The translations under genes were made by a program, and so were the position numbers. DNA of 64,000 nucleotides from Hermodice carunculata (lineage: Eukaryota; Annelida; Polychaeta; Eunicida; Amphinomidae): the NCBI GenBank assembly GCA_964020975.1, contig CAXHWN010002465.1:1237501-1301500 (forward strand), given 5' to 3'. Positions 1 through 13,658 of this stretch are shown here, one piece after another. Below the pieces are notes generated by a model. That model saw only the letters and a list, made by a program, of their open reading frames with translations. It made no database searches and was not told the origin of the DNA. The stretch's first letter is position 1. Each line of letters starts with the position of its first letter.

Positions 1-1230
1 TCATCATGGTTTCTTAGGACATGAGATTTTAGGCCAAACTATTGATGCAGTCTAGCCATACGGGCTTACTCGGACACATGCACCTACAGAATTTTAAAAT
101 CAACCTCTTGAAGCCCCTTGTAGGCATTATCTCGTCCGGGTATTTTTGTTTGACAAACACCATGAACGCAAGGTATAGGAGAATGTGTCCTATTAATCTT
201 GTGGTTGATTCAAAATATGCCAATTCAAGTCCACTTTGTAAGTCAATATTGCGAATAATATCAAGTGCAATGGTCATAGTTCAGTGTTGTCATATAGTAT
301 GTGTAGACTGGCTGTGCTTTGCAGAACAACGTTCGATGCATAAACGCTACGATCATTATGCTTATCCCAGATGTAACGGGTGTTGATCGATAAGATCTGG
401 TTAGGGTTTCAAGCTCACACATCCATCAAGACGTGTAGTAAGCCCATGACCACTTGGTTATATAATTCAGCAGATGTAGGCCTATTTACATTTGACTTAG
501 TAAAATAAAACTTTGCCACTAAAATGTAAATTTAGTAGTTCCTTCTTGATGAAACACTGACCATCTTGATTTCCCACCAGTAAAATGAGTGTTCCTGTTA
601 TCCATATGAGGGCACGAATCATCAAGGATTATGTGAATGACTGATAAAATTAGAGGCCTAGGGTAATCATTTCAAAAGAAACGTCATTTTACCTACTGTG
701 GGATCAATACAAACGGAAGACATTCATGGGAGAAATTATCGTATGTTATATATGAAACTAGTATGTTTTCAGAAATCACTATATACCAAACTTGTCCATT
801 TTAGACGTTTTTTGGCGCATTTCGCTCACGTTTACCATGACATTATTTTGCCTCGTTTTGCATGGTTAAGCTTGCTAAAATGTCAATTATGCAGGATGCT
901 ATTGAAATATCAGATTTTGAACAACAGTTTACACTTTTCAAAAATTATTTCTAAATATTAAACTTCAGAGTATGGTAGGCAGTCTGCTGTATAAAACAAA
1001 TGGCCATATGAAAACATAAACGTCTTCCCATGGTCCAAGAGTTAAGAGGAAATCATGAGATACCGAGTGTTATGTGGATTGTATAAATATTACTTAGCAT
1101 TTTTAGGATTTGGATTTAACTGCAGAGGTCTGACGTTCATACAGTGATGTTGAATATTACTTCATCATAATGATAGCAGTCAAACACACAACCGTTAACA
1201 CACCAAAATTGTACTGCGACCAATCATGCA

Positions 1231-1339
<109 letters not shown>

Positions 1340-2293
1340 TTACAGCCCCAACGACAGTAGGGACGTGTCGATTATTGTCAGGCCCTGCGTCATTAAACCA
1401 GGTGGAAAAAGGCAATATTAGCCCTCGGGTTGCTACAACAATGATATATCTGTTTTATCAACAGGTCATAGTCACAGGAGCACCAGAAGCATCTATTTTC
1501 TGAATCTATAGTTCAATTACCAGCAGTCAGTAGGACTATTGGGTAGCTTCAGATGTGCTTGAATTACTTTGTGTAATGACTATAATGTGCGTCCCTTTAG
1601 ACAATTTAGGCCTAAAGCCATTTGGAGGGAGGGGGGGCAGGTATGCGATAATGGTTTTGACATGGCTCCACATTGTGTGGTTACTTTACTCTTAAAGATC
1701 AACCCAAAACGGACCAGTAGAATGCATGGGACGCAGGCAGGCAGACAGACAGTAATAAAAGTATACCATACATTAACTCAGTTGGCACATTGATTCCAGG
1801 GTCTGTCTTCAAGTAGGCCCGGTATGACCCGCCCAGCGCTCAAATGAAAAACATGTAAAAGGGAAGCTCTGTATGTACACAAAAGGTAGGGAATTCACTA
1901 TCACGCGATGTGACCATTTTCCGTCAGATGCCCACTTAAAGGCCCGACTGTATGCATCGGAAAAGCCCTACATTTTTATGTCTTTCATGCAGTCGTTCTT
2001 CTGTCCGCCAAACCCTCTGAAGAGTGCATATAGTATTCCAAGAGGTAAACAAGTATATGAACCTGTTGGAGACGACCCTTGTTGGTTTTCAGGATGAATC
2101 TTGCCGGGGCGGTAGCCCAGGCTACACGAGGTCAAATTAATAGTATTTAAGCGCATATATTCCTATGAATAAGCTTGCAACTTTCGTAATTTGCCATACG
2201 TAGCTATCGCAAAATGCGCCCCTTTATGCACCGGCCATGGTAACATCGATAACATTACGACTTTAAGCCATTAGAAAATGCTGTCCGCGTCCT

Positions 2294-2295
<2 letters not shown>

Positions 2296-2358
<63 letters not shown>
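2296..2358. repeat. (TA)n microsatellite, 63 bp
   Basis: Pure TA repeat. Confidence 0.98.
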
Positions 2359-2362
<4 letters not shown>

Positions 2363-3837
2363 TATCAATTTTGACCACTAGTCCTTCCGCAAGTATGTTC
2401 TGCTTATTATTTATCTTATACTCCATACACATGACCATACAACAGAAACAAAAGTTAGCTTATAAGTTATTAATGTCATATCATTATGACTTCAAGTTAA
2501 TTTTGTTTTATTGGTATGAATGATCTGAACCTATTTTCTAGGTAAACACAAATTATATAATGTGATAAGCAAATCAGGTTTCGGTGCATCCAAGTGAACT
2601 ACTCCAGAACAGTCACAGCAGTTGCTGTAGAATTGACAACATGTGCACAATACATATAACTGCACATTAAGTTGTGACAATTGTAAAAGCTACCAGGCAT
2701 ACATCTTGACATATTGTGAATGACAAAAAATCTTAACATTTGACTTTGTATTTTTTGTTTGTTTGTTTGTTTGTCTGTTTTTTTGGTTTCTGTTTGGTTT
2801 TTTGTTTTTCGTGTGTCTTTATCACCAGTGTCCTATGAATGACGTTTTGACAATGTAACCTTTGTAAAAATTATGTTCACAATTGACTCCTTTCACAGAA
2901 CCAACACAGCACAGAATTTTCACGCCTCCAGCTGCCTGGAGAGGGCATCGCAGGGGTGGACACTTGTGGGCATAGGGTAATACATGTTAAAGTACCAATA
3001 TTCAACGTAAATGTAGGGTCAATTATAGCAACATTAACATAACTTGTAAAACTTTTTCATTAGTATGCATGTCAATATTCGTAATATAGCAGGCATTTTA
3101 AATTTGAAAATTTTAGAAACGTTTACAGGCAAAATTAATGAGACCCTGATACAGTATCTGTGTACTTTTGTTTAAGTATGTGCTTCCAGCATCTTCATTT
3201 GCCTATTAAAAAGGGCTCATTTTCTGTTAAAATTAGAGACTGATATGGGGCACTAGATCTACGAACTGTGTTGAAATCATTAATACTGTGTGCAAAAAGA
3301 AAAACTGAAGAAAATAAAGTGGACTCCTGCCTGCATGATCAACACGAGTTGCCATTTTGTATCCTATAAACGTAATCACACCAACAAATGACGCCACTTT
3401 TGTCAGAAAAAAAAAATAAAATACAGCAGTACCACGTGCATTGATCTTTCATTCCATGAATCATGTGGGCATGCGCAGTGACCGTTCGTGAGGGTACAGT
3501 GTATAAGACTAATATCATTATTTAAATTTGTTCCCACCTTTCAGTTTCACCATCTGTTCCCTGATAAAATCTCGGCAAATATTCCATGCTACGTTTCATA
3601 TCTGAAAAGGGTTGAATGAACGAGTCACTGTAGCAACCGGTTACATCTTAAAGCGAGGAAGTTGACCCGCCAGAATGATTTAAGCGGTTGTTGTGGAAAC
3701 TCACTTTACCTCCTATATTATTGCAGAAAAGCAAACGACTGTTTTGACTGATAGATGGCGATGCGCGAAGAATGGCGATATATGATTATGTAGTGCGTTT
3801 AATGATGCAACAATGACCAGAGCCTTGTCAAAATACA

Positions 3838-4090
3838 CATGCCATCATGCTGTCAACATGCTTTAAATGTTGTAAAAACAAATCTTGATTTTTTCAGAAA
3901 TTGTAGACACATCAAGATAATTTTACTACGCTTTAAAGTTGTACACATATTATGATTGTTTCAGCATGCTTTAAACGTCACAAAAATACCATGATGGTCA
4001 CAGTATGATTTAAACGTTGCACATATAATATAATGTTTTAAACGTTGTTCACTTATCATGATGGTGAAGCATGCTTTTAAAAAGTTGAAC
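3838..4090. repeat. Degenerate tandem repeat, unit about 58 bp
   Basis: Four to five diverged units built on CATGATGGT, AGCATGCTTTAAACGTTG and ACACATAT. A related two-unit patch lies at 28562-28640 (ATCATGATGGTTTTAACATG). Confidence 0.6.
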
Positions 4091-4874
4091 AAGTCTGCTA
4101 AGGTCAATTTCATGGGCAAACTATGGTGCAGATACCCATTCATTTAATCCCCATGTGTTTACTAATCAATCTAATAAGGGGTGTCCTTTTCACCATAGGG
4201 GTGCCACTTTGGTGTAATATATTTGGTGCACAATTATGATTTAGTGTTCAAACAGGTTCTGGTAGCTAAATGCCTCATTCGCGTAACTGTTTATCAGTGA
4301 TTTCAGTGTGTCACAGGTAGTTACGTATCATGTACAGAATATGCATTTCTTGCTTCAAGCTTTCAAGGGACGTCAACACGATGATAGCAATTTATGGGAG
4401 GTTTCTGTCACATTCTTGCTAAACATGTTCTGCTCTTATGTCGTTGTGTTATTCAGACACGTTTATGTAGTCACACTTGAAATATTATCCTTTGCTGCTT
4501 GGGCAGCACAAGTGTCAACATCACAGTGTTACGGTTATTTTGCATGTCTAAATACTGGAGCAATCTTTATTTACATTCCAGTTATGATTTGCACATTATG
4601 TTGCTTCAATTGGATTTATACTGCAAACTGTATCCTTATTTACAACATCTCTTCCACTGTTTTCAATGTGCATATATATTGTAGATCAATATTCATTGCA
4701 CATATTGTGCTTGTTTACTGCATGTGTTTTGAGCTGACATGGGTAATTAGACTGAATGTTATATTGACAGTTATCTGCTACACATGCAAGATAATGTGCA
4801 AGTATCTACATTGTATTATGTGGAACTCTTTATCTGTTTCTTACATATATAGCATTAATGACAATATTTTTATG
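4091..4874. other. Non-genic DNA before the LINE
   Basis: A 199-codon frame (4308-4907) of hydrophobic, Cys/Ile/Tyr-rich sequence spans it and runs into the LINE. It has no family motif, and its end coincides with the LINE's own frame, so I do not call it a gene. Confidence 0.55.
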
Positions 4875-6310
4875 TTAGAAAAACAAACCTTGGCTTGTCA
4901 CGTTTAATGCTCTGAAAACAGATTTAATGCTCATATCTCGAAGGGCTCAAACTCCTATTCATCCCACAATCCTATTTCAAGGTCATGTTTTGCAAGATGT
5001 AGCTCAACATAAACATCTCACAGTTACATTGCGCTCTGATTTAAGATGGTCAGACCATATTGCTGACATATCTAACAAATCAACCAAATTGATTAATATT
5101 ATGAAAAGTTTGAAATTTACATTGGCTAGGAGAACACTGGAAATTATTTATACTTCTTTCATCAGGCCTATTTTAGAATATGGTAGTCAAGTATGGAGTG
5201 GCTGTACAGCTCAAGATGAAGATAAACTTGAAAGCATACAGCTTAAATCCGCCCGAATTGTAACTGGTGCAATGTATGGAACCAGCAATGCTAAACTATA
5301 TGAAGAAACTGGATGGTTAAGCTTAACTAAACGCCGGGAAATTTCAAATCTAACCTTTATGTATAAATTGGTTAATAAACTTGTTCCGGACCCATTATGT
5401 TCTATTCTTTCCACTGCTTCTTTTACTGGAACTCATACCTACGCCACGCGCCAACAATTCGATCTCCCTCACTTCCGAGCTCGCACTGACCTTTTTGATA
5501 AATCTTTCTTTCCCTCAACCTTTAGACTATGGAATCAACTACCTCTCGAAATACGGAAGTCAGACTCTATCCGTAAGTTCAAATCAAACATAGCCCAACG
5601 AGTAATCAGAGTCATGAAGTTTGAGGAGTTGTACAAATGGCAATAGATTTTTAGCTATTCAGCATACACGCCTCCGTTTGGATGCTAGCCAATTGAACTC
5701 GCATCTTTTCAAGATTGGCATAAAAAATACCCCAAAATGTTCCTGCGGCGCACTTAATGAAGATTCTTGCCATTACTTTTTTCATTGCCCTAATAACACT
5801 ATTCCCCGATCTAACCTTCATACTGTTATTTTACAGTATGTTCCTTTTACGTTACAGACAATATTCTACGGGTCCTCTATTTGTTCTCTTACGGAAAATA
5901 TCGAGATTTTCTCAGCCGTACATAATTACATCTCTGTAACCGAACGTTTCAAGTCAGGTGTTCGTTGATCGTTAATCGCTTGCACAAGTATTCATATTAT
6001 TTCATTGTTTATATACGGTACAAACAATTTACCAAACTGTGCAATATGTGTAATTATATATAATTATTGTTATTGACATTGTGAATATTATACCCGCCCC
6101 CCTATCTGTCTTGTCGGCGTTTTGTCCGCTTCTTTATGGTTTTGTGCGTCTTGTGCTGTCCTGTGATATGTGTCCTCTTCTGCGAGAGGGATTAATATAG
6201 GGCTTCGCCCTCTTTCCCAATTGCACATAATCATTGCTTTTGTATTATCTTTGTAAACTCGGCAAATAAAATATGTTTAAAGCCCCCCCCCCCCCCCCCA
6301 AAAAAAAATC
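4875..6310 (+). mobile_element. 5'-truncated LINE (non-LTR retrotransposon)
   Basis: The element begins in the middle of the reverse transcriptase at WLVTFNALKTDLMLISRR (about 4890), and continues with LRSDLRWSDHI, the RPILEYGSQVWSG block and WNQLPLEIRKSDSI, the usual thumb and C-terminal region of Jockey/CR1-type LINEs. A +1 shift near 5637 separates this from the C-terminal part, with TRLRLDASQLNSHLF and a CSC-H-C zinc-knuckle-like end (CSCGALNEDSCHYFFHC). The coding part ends at 5968. A 3' UTR follows, with AATAAA near 6265, then a C-run and an A-run (6283-6308). Both endonuclease and most of the RT are missing, as expected of 5' truncation. No clear target-site duplication was found. Confidence 0.85.
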
Positions 6311-9239
6311 ATTGATAAATAAGCAATGCCCTGTAATATTTCCAATTGTAACAAAGTATCACTCAACAAACTGCATGTAAATAGGCATCTTCAGACAGTT
6401 TTAATGGTATTGACCCCTTCAGGATTGAAGAGCGTTAGGATAATGTTTAAAGTTTTCTTTTTTTTTTTTTCTTATATTTTTTTCATTAACATTAAGTGTC
6501 ATACAACTATATGTTATATTATGTCAAATATGACTACAACCGTTTCAGTTTTCTGCATGTGAAGGTGCCACTTGCAATAGTGTTCTGCTCAAGTTCTAAC
6601 ATTCATCTCCTGACCTATGGTTTCTCTTCTGTATTTATTGTTAAATATGCATGTACCATTACAGTTATCTTCAAGTTGGTCTAATCAATTGTTGTGAAAC
6701 CTATAATCGTGCTGGTATATATCTGCGAAAGCAATTATTCACATGAAAGTTTTGTCTACATATAAAAAAAATGTTATTGTTTTCTTTGGGCCAATAAGAT
6801 CATTTCAGCAACATTAAGAGACGTCAGATTATTTGGTAGTGAATACTAATTCAAATGAATTTATTCCGTCTGTGGAATCTGTACTCTCCATGGGGGTGAT
6901 CGCGCCGAATATGCTGGAGGACCTTGTACCAAGCTGAACATACTCTTTTTAACATTACGTTGTTCACAACTGACGACTATCAAGTCAAAAACAATAGCTA
7001 GTCCTAAATTCCGAAATTAATTCTAAATAAGAATTGTTACGGCCTTTGTAAGCATCGTCATAATTGCTGCGAATGTTGTTGCGACATCCAACAGTAATGC
7101 ATGTCCACGAAAGCCAGATTGAGAAAAACAGAGAAGTTCAGTTGGTAGCTTCTCCGTTGACATCCAAAGAACAATTGTCCATTGTGGCATGCTTCATCTT
7201 TTAATTTATTTATGCTTCAAATACCCTACGGTTTCGCCTTTTTGGCTTTAAGTCAAGCGAAAAAAAATATAGCAAAAAGAAGTAAAATTACACTATAAAG
7301 AATACAATGATTCCATTTTGAAAGAAACACAGCGCAGTTAAATGTTCTACTGTCGATACTTTTACGTCTAAAACTGGTTGAAAGAAAGTATATCTGATGC
7401 TCAATTTCACATTGGACTAATAGTGCGTAATACAGATGACAATATGGCTAAATTTACAAAATCATGTACAAGATTGTTATTTTTATAAGACCAAACAAGT
7501 GAGTAAAATTAAAAAAGAAGTACATGGCATGGACACAAATAAAATAATAAAGGATTTGATTTGGAGCGCAATGATAAATTGATAAAAAAGGTGTGTTTGA
7601 TAAGATATGATTCTATATTCTGTGGCTGTGTCCTATTCTACGATTATTCTTTAAACAACTGACATAGGTTACGTCGGCTCTGCTCATTTTAATAATTAAA
7701 CTTCAATATTTGATGGTGGTATTTGATATCATTTAGATATATGGATACAAATGGTTCTTTCAGACATTGTAATTTCTTTGGAAATGTTGGAAATTCAGTT
7801 GTTGATATAAAAAATGTATTTTCGATCTTTGAATAATTGCAAAGAAGAAAAGATAAACAAATATCTTTAAAAATGCATTATGAGTGGATTTAAGCCACTT
7901 AAATTCTTTGCATCAATCTGCATTCGGCAAGCCGGACGATTTTTAAATTTTTTTTTTCTTGCTTTGTTGTTGTTATTATTGTTGTTGTTTTGTTTTAGTT
8001 TTAGTTTTTGATTTTGTTTGTTTGTGGTTTTTTTGTTTTTTGTTTTTTTTTTTTTGTTTTGTTTTATTTTTTTTTTTGTTTTTTGTTATTGTTTTTGTTT
8101 TTGTTTTTTTTTTGTTTGTTTTTTGGTTTTTTTTTGTTTTGTTTTGTTTGTTTTGTTTTGTTGCATTTTTGCACAAGAGCTTGAAATTACGATCTCTGCA
8201 GGTTAAAAATATAGTTCCTAAAGTTTCTACTGGAGGCACTATTTAATGATACACTTCTCAGCAGGTCCGCGCAATTGAGCAATTTCTTTTTTTTCTGATT
8301 TGATAGAAAGTATGCCTAAATAGCTTGGACATTTATCCAAAACCTGGTCCTGGAATAATTAGAGCATGCTGCACTGGGCACCTTGGAACATTGAATTAGG
8401 GACAAAAACCAGTAGAAAATATCAGTTTCTGTGAAAGTGAGTTGGACATACAATCCCTAGGACAGACTAGAATTTCCTGATTATATTTTTTCGCTATTCT
8501 ATTTCAATACTCGTCAATTACCTGTGAGAAAGTTTATAGAATAAACGATAAATAATTACCAAAATTTATGCTTATTATCTACTCTACCTTTATGTTATCA
8601 AGTTTTAATCATGTAGTTTTAGGTGTATTTATTGTTTTGGAGACGGCCTGACAACCATAACCTATGATAAAATTTGAGTCCTTTCCACTTTGCAACAACA
8701 GTTACCGACAGTTAAAATAAGCCATACATTATCAGGGTTACACTGCGCCTTATGATATAGGTATAATGTGGACAGCGGTTGCGCTGCAGTTATGTCTTTC
8801 GTCTTGAGTTTACTTTAGATTGGTTAATTATTTTTCTCAATTTTATAAGACCTGTTACATTTTGTTAGCAACATGGTTCTGTATATTTTAACGTTGTATC
8901 AAAGTGATACCTTAATCCTATCAAATACCCTAGGAAACTGCCATCTGAAACTGAAAAAAACTGCAGGTAATACGTTGAGAGCCCAAGAAAGACCGTTGAT
9001 ACATTGACTAGAAATGGCCGAGAATACACCAGGCGTCTGGTGGCTTTGTTTGAAGGATAACCTCTGCTGACCAGAAGCAGCTGAGATACTGATTTAACTT
9101 AAATTAACTGTGATGTAAAATATTTAGCAAATGCTTCATTAAATATTGCAATGGATGATTGTAAGACTTCACTACTGTCAACTGGTGCTCTCACGCAGAC
9201 ATGGAAATGTGTAGTGCATTAATATAAGATATGTTGGAC
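6311..9239. other. Non-genic AT-rich DNA
   Basis: Only homopolymer tracts and the T/G tract at 7950-8165 stand out. No exon, RNA gene or element was recognised. Confidence 0.55.
7950..8165. repeat. T/G-rich low-complexity tract
   Basis: Runs of T broken by single G. Similar tracts lie at 2751-2811, 11186-11390 and 58571-58630, and in reverse (A/C) at 27494-27560, 35876-36060 and 54285-54362. Phe/Val/Leu-rich open frames on them are artefacts. Confidence 0.9.
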
Positions 9240-11760
9240 ATGTACGGAATTGCTATGGTAACGAAACACAGTAATCATGGAAAGCAAAAACAAACGTGTA
9301 TGCATTTGAATATGGCATAGTGCTTATAATAATTGAACCTTTTGTAGGCAAGATATCAAATTTTCACACCATAATACAATTTAATTGTGATAGAAATTCC
9401 ACCTACTCCGGTTTTCCTTTTGTAAGAAATGCAAAAAATGACAAACAATTGTAAACTTTGATGTACTGCCTATCATATAAAATTTCACCTGGAGACAGAA
9501 TTAACAATAGGCTCTTGAATTATACACATTTATATAGAACAGAAAAAAACACGACAAAAAAAAATCTGTTTTTTCATCTTATTGTGTTTCAATTAACAAA
9601 ATACACAAATGCAAGAAGCATTCTCTAGCTAGTTCTCATGATCACAGTTCAGTGACTTTCAAGTCAACTGAGCTTATGTTATTGTTAGGCATCCATCGTC
9701 CACAATTCAAATTCTTGACCTCTAAAAAACCACAAGTCGGATTGTCCTAAAACATTGTGCGAATGTGAATATTTTCTTCATTTTGGTAGATTTGTAGACA
9801 ATCCGAAACTGGTTGGCAAATTGATTTGAAATTTAATAGGGCTACTTCTGATGACCCGTAAACTTTAATTGCTTAACTGGCAGTGCTCCACTTTTTACAT
9901 ATTTCTATGAATTTGTACATAGATGTGTTTTCACTATTTCGCATTGCATCTCAAAAACCGTCGTTCAGATAATGCTTACATTTGGTGGAGATGTTACTTG
10001 TGCGAGTCCGAGACAGACGTCTTCATTTAATGTCAATGCTATGAATTCCTAATTTCTTACAAACTGTTCAATTCGGGTGAGTATCGCTTAATCACATTGA
10101 TTGCTATATGCGTAAATGGGAGTTGCAATTGTAAGTTATATTTTCGACTTCTCCATATTACTGACTAAATTACCTTTTAATCTTGGTGGGAATGCACCTG
10201 CATGAGTCCCTACAAAGTTTCTCCTTATGGGCACAGTGATTTGGGGGGGGGGGGCATTTTAGAGATTCGTTTGTTTATATTTTGGTTATTCTTAATAAGT
10301 TATCTCCGAAATTGATTAGCCAATATTTTAAAGTTACATAGGAACATCTCTGGGCAGGAAGCGTTACACATTATATGGGCGCCCTTGACCAAATTCATAC
10401 GGTCACAAGTCTGTTTGGGGACTTTAACTCTACTAAGTCTATCTGTGTGTCCTGGACATCATACCCAAGGTCAGAGGAGCACTAACATTTAAGAATTGAG
10501 CGTCCTTTCTGTTTCATTCTTGAGGCATTCGTGTAAGCGATGCCATGAAAAAATTGCAGATCAAAAGGTGCAAACGTGCCAATGAATGTTAAATAAAGGA
10601 ATTTAAAATCTTATTTTTGCAGTAAACACAAATTTCGAGCGTTATTGACTGTAAAAATGTAATTGATATTTGATTTGCAGAGGTTTGTGACTCATTATTC
10701 ACAGGAAACTTCTTCATTAGGTGATGAGCCAAGTAGGCAGGGCTACCTTTCAGTTTCCTAGGCAAACACGTGGCAGTTGCATTCATGGCAAAATGGACTT
10801 CAATTTTTTCCTATTCGGCTAATGCTAACGAAAATACGAAATGTAAATATGACACATTGATAACTTGAGAACTATTTGACCCAATACCTTGTTCGTGTTT
10901 ATCATTAATGGTCACACTTACACAGTGCATGGGCGAATTTGACCTGATCCTAAGGTCATATGGCCGCTGGCGTAATGAATTGTCATGTGAGTTGACCACA
11001 GGTGGTTCACACAACGGTCTTCTTTATTTTATATGAGACAGTAATCTTAAAAATGTTTTTTTTTTCTGAAATTGAAAGCCAAATGACTAGTATTTCACAA
11101 CGCACCTGGTACTCTTTGCTCTTGACTGATTTACGGTTGGTGCTAAAATTCTTTATGAGCTATTCCGAACCACTGGCTGTTTTGTTTTGTTTGTTTGTTT
11201 GTTTGTTTTTTTTTTTTTTTTTTGTTTTTTTTTTTTGTTTGTTTATTTTTTTATTTTATTTATTAGTTTTTGTTTTTATTTTTTGTTTTGTTTTTTGTTT
11301 TCTTCAGTTTTTTTTTTTGTTTTTTTTTTTTTGTTTTTTTTTTGTTTGTTTTTTTTTTTGCTTTTTTTTTTGTTTTTGTTTTTGATTCTGTAATAGTGGG
11401 TTTGTACTTAGATATTTCAATACGTTACTGATTGTTAAGATCCATCAATTCGGCTGCAATTCACATTTGTGACTTCGTAAGGCCAGCTAAATTTCTCCAA
11501 CAGGTTCTTCAGCACTTTTCAGGTTCCTTAGCGTTACACTGGGATGTATATCGGGTCTTTTAGTTCTAAACATGTAAATGCTTTTATTCCCAAGTCATGG
11601 CGCAACTTAAGGTTACGGATAATCGCAAAATGTTACTGGAGAAAAAGAAAGACCAATGCTGGCTGGACCCAAACATAAGTACGATGAAGAATGGATAAAG
11701 CAAGCCTGGACAAGATTTGTCAAAGTGGGAAGGGTCATTCAAAGATATGGGTAAAGGAAA
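9240..11760. repeat. Old duplicated segment, copy 1
   Basis: Blocks of this stretch match 39960-41070 in the same order: CCATAATACAAT; a CATCTTATT(G/A)T(G/A)TTTC block; CAAGTCAACTGAGC against CAAGTGAGCC with GGCACC/GGCATCC; a long T/G-rich tract (11186-11390 here, 40561-40586 there); TTACGGATAATCGC; and GACCAATGCTGGC. The last block reads KHKYDEEWIKQAWT here and KHTYNEVWVKQGWT in the other copy, hinting at a coding ancestor that I cannot name. Confidence 0.5.
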
Positions 11761-12371
11761 TATTCACTATTCTACCAATACATACTATCCTTTGGACGGT
11801 AATCCCACATGAATTTCACAAACCCATGACCGTGGCCGAGATAACAAAACGGACCAAAACAGTTGCAAAGGAACACACAATGAAGCATGTGTGCTGCAGA
11901 TGGCACTATCTATAACGTAGGTTTGGTATCTTACTTCTTATAAGTATAGCCACCGTGTGTGAATACAAATCCAGCCTAAGAGTTTTTGGTTGTCCAGAGG
12001 AAACAGAGTTACATGTATGTAGTTTCATTAGGAAGTAGTGTCACATATAAGTTATCAACCCAAAAATATCCTCTATTGTACAAAAAGTACAAAAGGTATG
12101 ATAACACGGCTATGTAAGAGAAATTAAGGCAATGACGACAAGAAGGTGAATGAACAATACCGTTTATAACGTCTGAATATTTGCAAACCTGCGCAGGCTG
12201 CTAATGGGACAAAATTGAGGTTTCCTGTATTGGATAGAGAACAGATGACTGATGTTCTTTCAAATCTCGCTTCCTTTAAACTCGTGTTTGATTCAGTGTT
12301 TCAAAGGTGCAAATAGTGTATCAGTATTCCCTGTTATGCACCTAATGTATGTTGAGGTATCCGTGGATTAC

Positions 12372-12463
12372 ACACCGACACAGACACAGACAGACAGACA
12401 GAAAGACACACACACACACACATGTATATATATATATATATATATATACATACATATATATAT

Positions 12464-12543
<80 letters not shown>

Positions 12544-12565
12544 ATGTGTGTGTGTGTGTGTGTAT
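12372..12565. repeat. Compound microsatellite (GACA)(CA)(TA)(TG), palindromic
   Basis: (CA)n up to 12422, then (TA)n with a few CA steps, then (TG)n to 12563. The CA-TA-TG order is self-complementary and can fold as one hairpin. Open frames across it are artefacts. Confidence 0.9.
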
Positions 12566-12924
12566 TGCTTACACTCCTTGGTTAAAAAAACAAAGGGAAG
12601 GGACAGAGAATTGCATAAATGCAGGCACGTATTCAGCCAAATGTTATCGCAAACGGAAGCTTTACTACTTAATAGAAACAACCTTGTGCGATATTATTTA
12701 TGACCAGGCAATAACACGTTTTGGGAAAAATACAACTTGATGAAACAATCAACTGACAAAGCTCTTTCTGGGATAACGAGACTTTGGACACGTTACATCA
12801 TAGACATTTTGTTCAGCTTTTCTTGAACATACTGATCCCAGACCCATTACACCGTCTTCAAAATTCACATTTTAGCTTTGCATTATTCATGAGAATTGTA
12901 AAAAAAAAAAAAAAATTGAGCATT

Positions 12925-13062
12925 GCTCTGTGGAATGTGCCTATGTTAAAACTATCCAATCAAGTAGTCTAACCCCAGCAAAAGGGCTTTCTGTAGGGAT
13001 TGGAGGTGAGAAAATCACTGGGCACAGTGATCCACCTGTGGGGGAAAGTCATGAATTACTTG
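12925..13062 (+). repeat. Direct repeat, copy 1 of 2
   Basis: TGTGGGGGAAAGTC plus CACAGTG, CTATGTTAAAA and CAATCAAG blocks recur in the same order at 13520-13658, about 595 bp further on. Copy 2 carries C-runs and A-runs in the middle. Confidence 0.6.
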
Positions 13063-13519
13063 CATTCTCCTGTAACATTATGTGCTAAATGCTCTACTGT
13101 AAAGAGAGGGGAATAAAACTAACAACTTCAAGGTGTGGCTGTCTTTATTACATGTGTGGGGAGAGGTGATTCTGATACCTTTAAGTCAATTACCTGCATA
13201 GTTTTTTACACCTATGCACTGGGTACATTTTGACATTGAGGGATGTCTGCTCACTACCATGCAGCAGTATAGTCAACAGTGGCTACTCACCGGTCATTTA
13301 TGTATGTGCACACTCTGAAAAGATCAACTCAAAACAAGGCACTCGCTAGCATTTCACTGAGGAAATCCAGGTTGTTTTCCCAAAATTGCCCTCATATACT
13401 ATAATAAGTTTCCCTTTTCTCATTGTAGTGTAAACATTGTTGCAGCTGAGTTGCCACACTCTTTTCATATGCACAGCTATCTGAACATGTATTTATATTT
13501 TCCCGTCACCCGAGGTTTG

Positions 13520-13658
13520 TTCCTGGATACGTGTCTATGTTAAAATATACAATCAAGCAGCCCCCCCTCCCCCCAAAAAAGGGGATTTTCTTGTGAATGG
13601 AGAAAAGAAAGCAGTTGTGCACAGTGGCTCCACTTGTGGGGGAAAGTCCTGAATTGCG
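13520..13658 (+). repeat. Direct repeat, copy 2 of 2
   Basis: Contains TCTATGTTAAAATATACAAT, CAATCAAGCAG, GCACAGTGGCTCCACTTGTG and GGGGGAAAGTCCTGAATT, aligned with the copy at 12925. Confidence 0.6.

Noticed and set aside
4308-4907. 199-codon hydrophobic frame that could pass for a membrane protein
   Set aside because: No receptor motif, extreme Cys/Ile/Tyr use from AT-rich DNA, and its 3' end overlaps the LINE in another frame.
7959-8246. Phe/Val-rich open frames (also at 11002-11393, 35864-36180, 54155-54488)
   Set aside because: Products of T/G- or A/C-rich low-complexity tracts.
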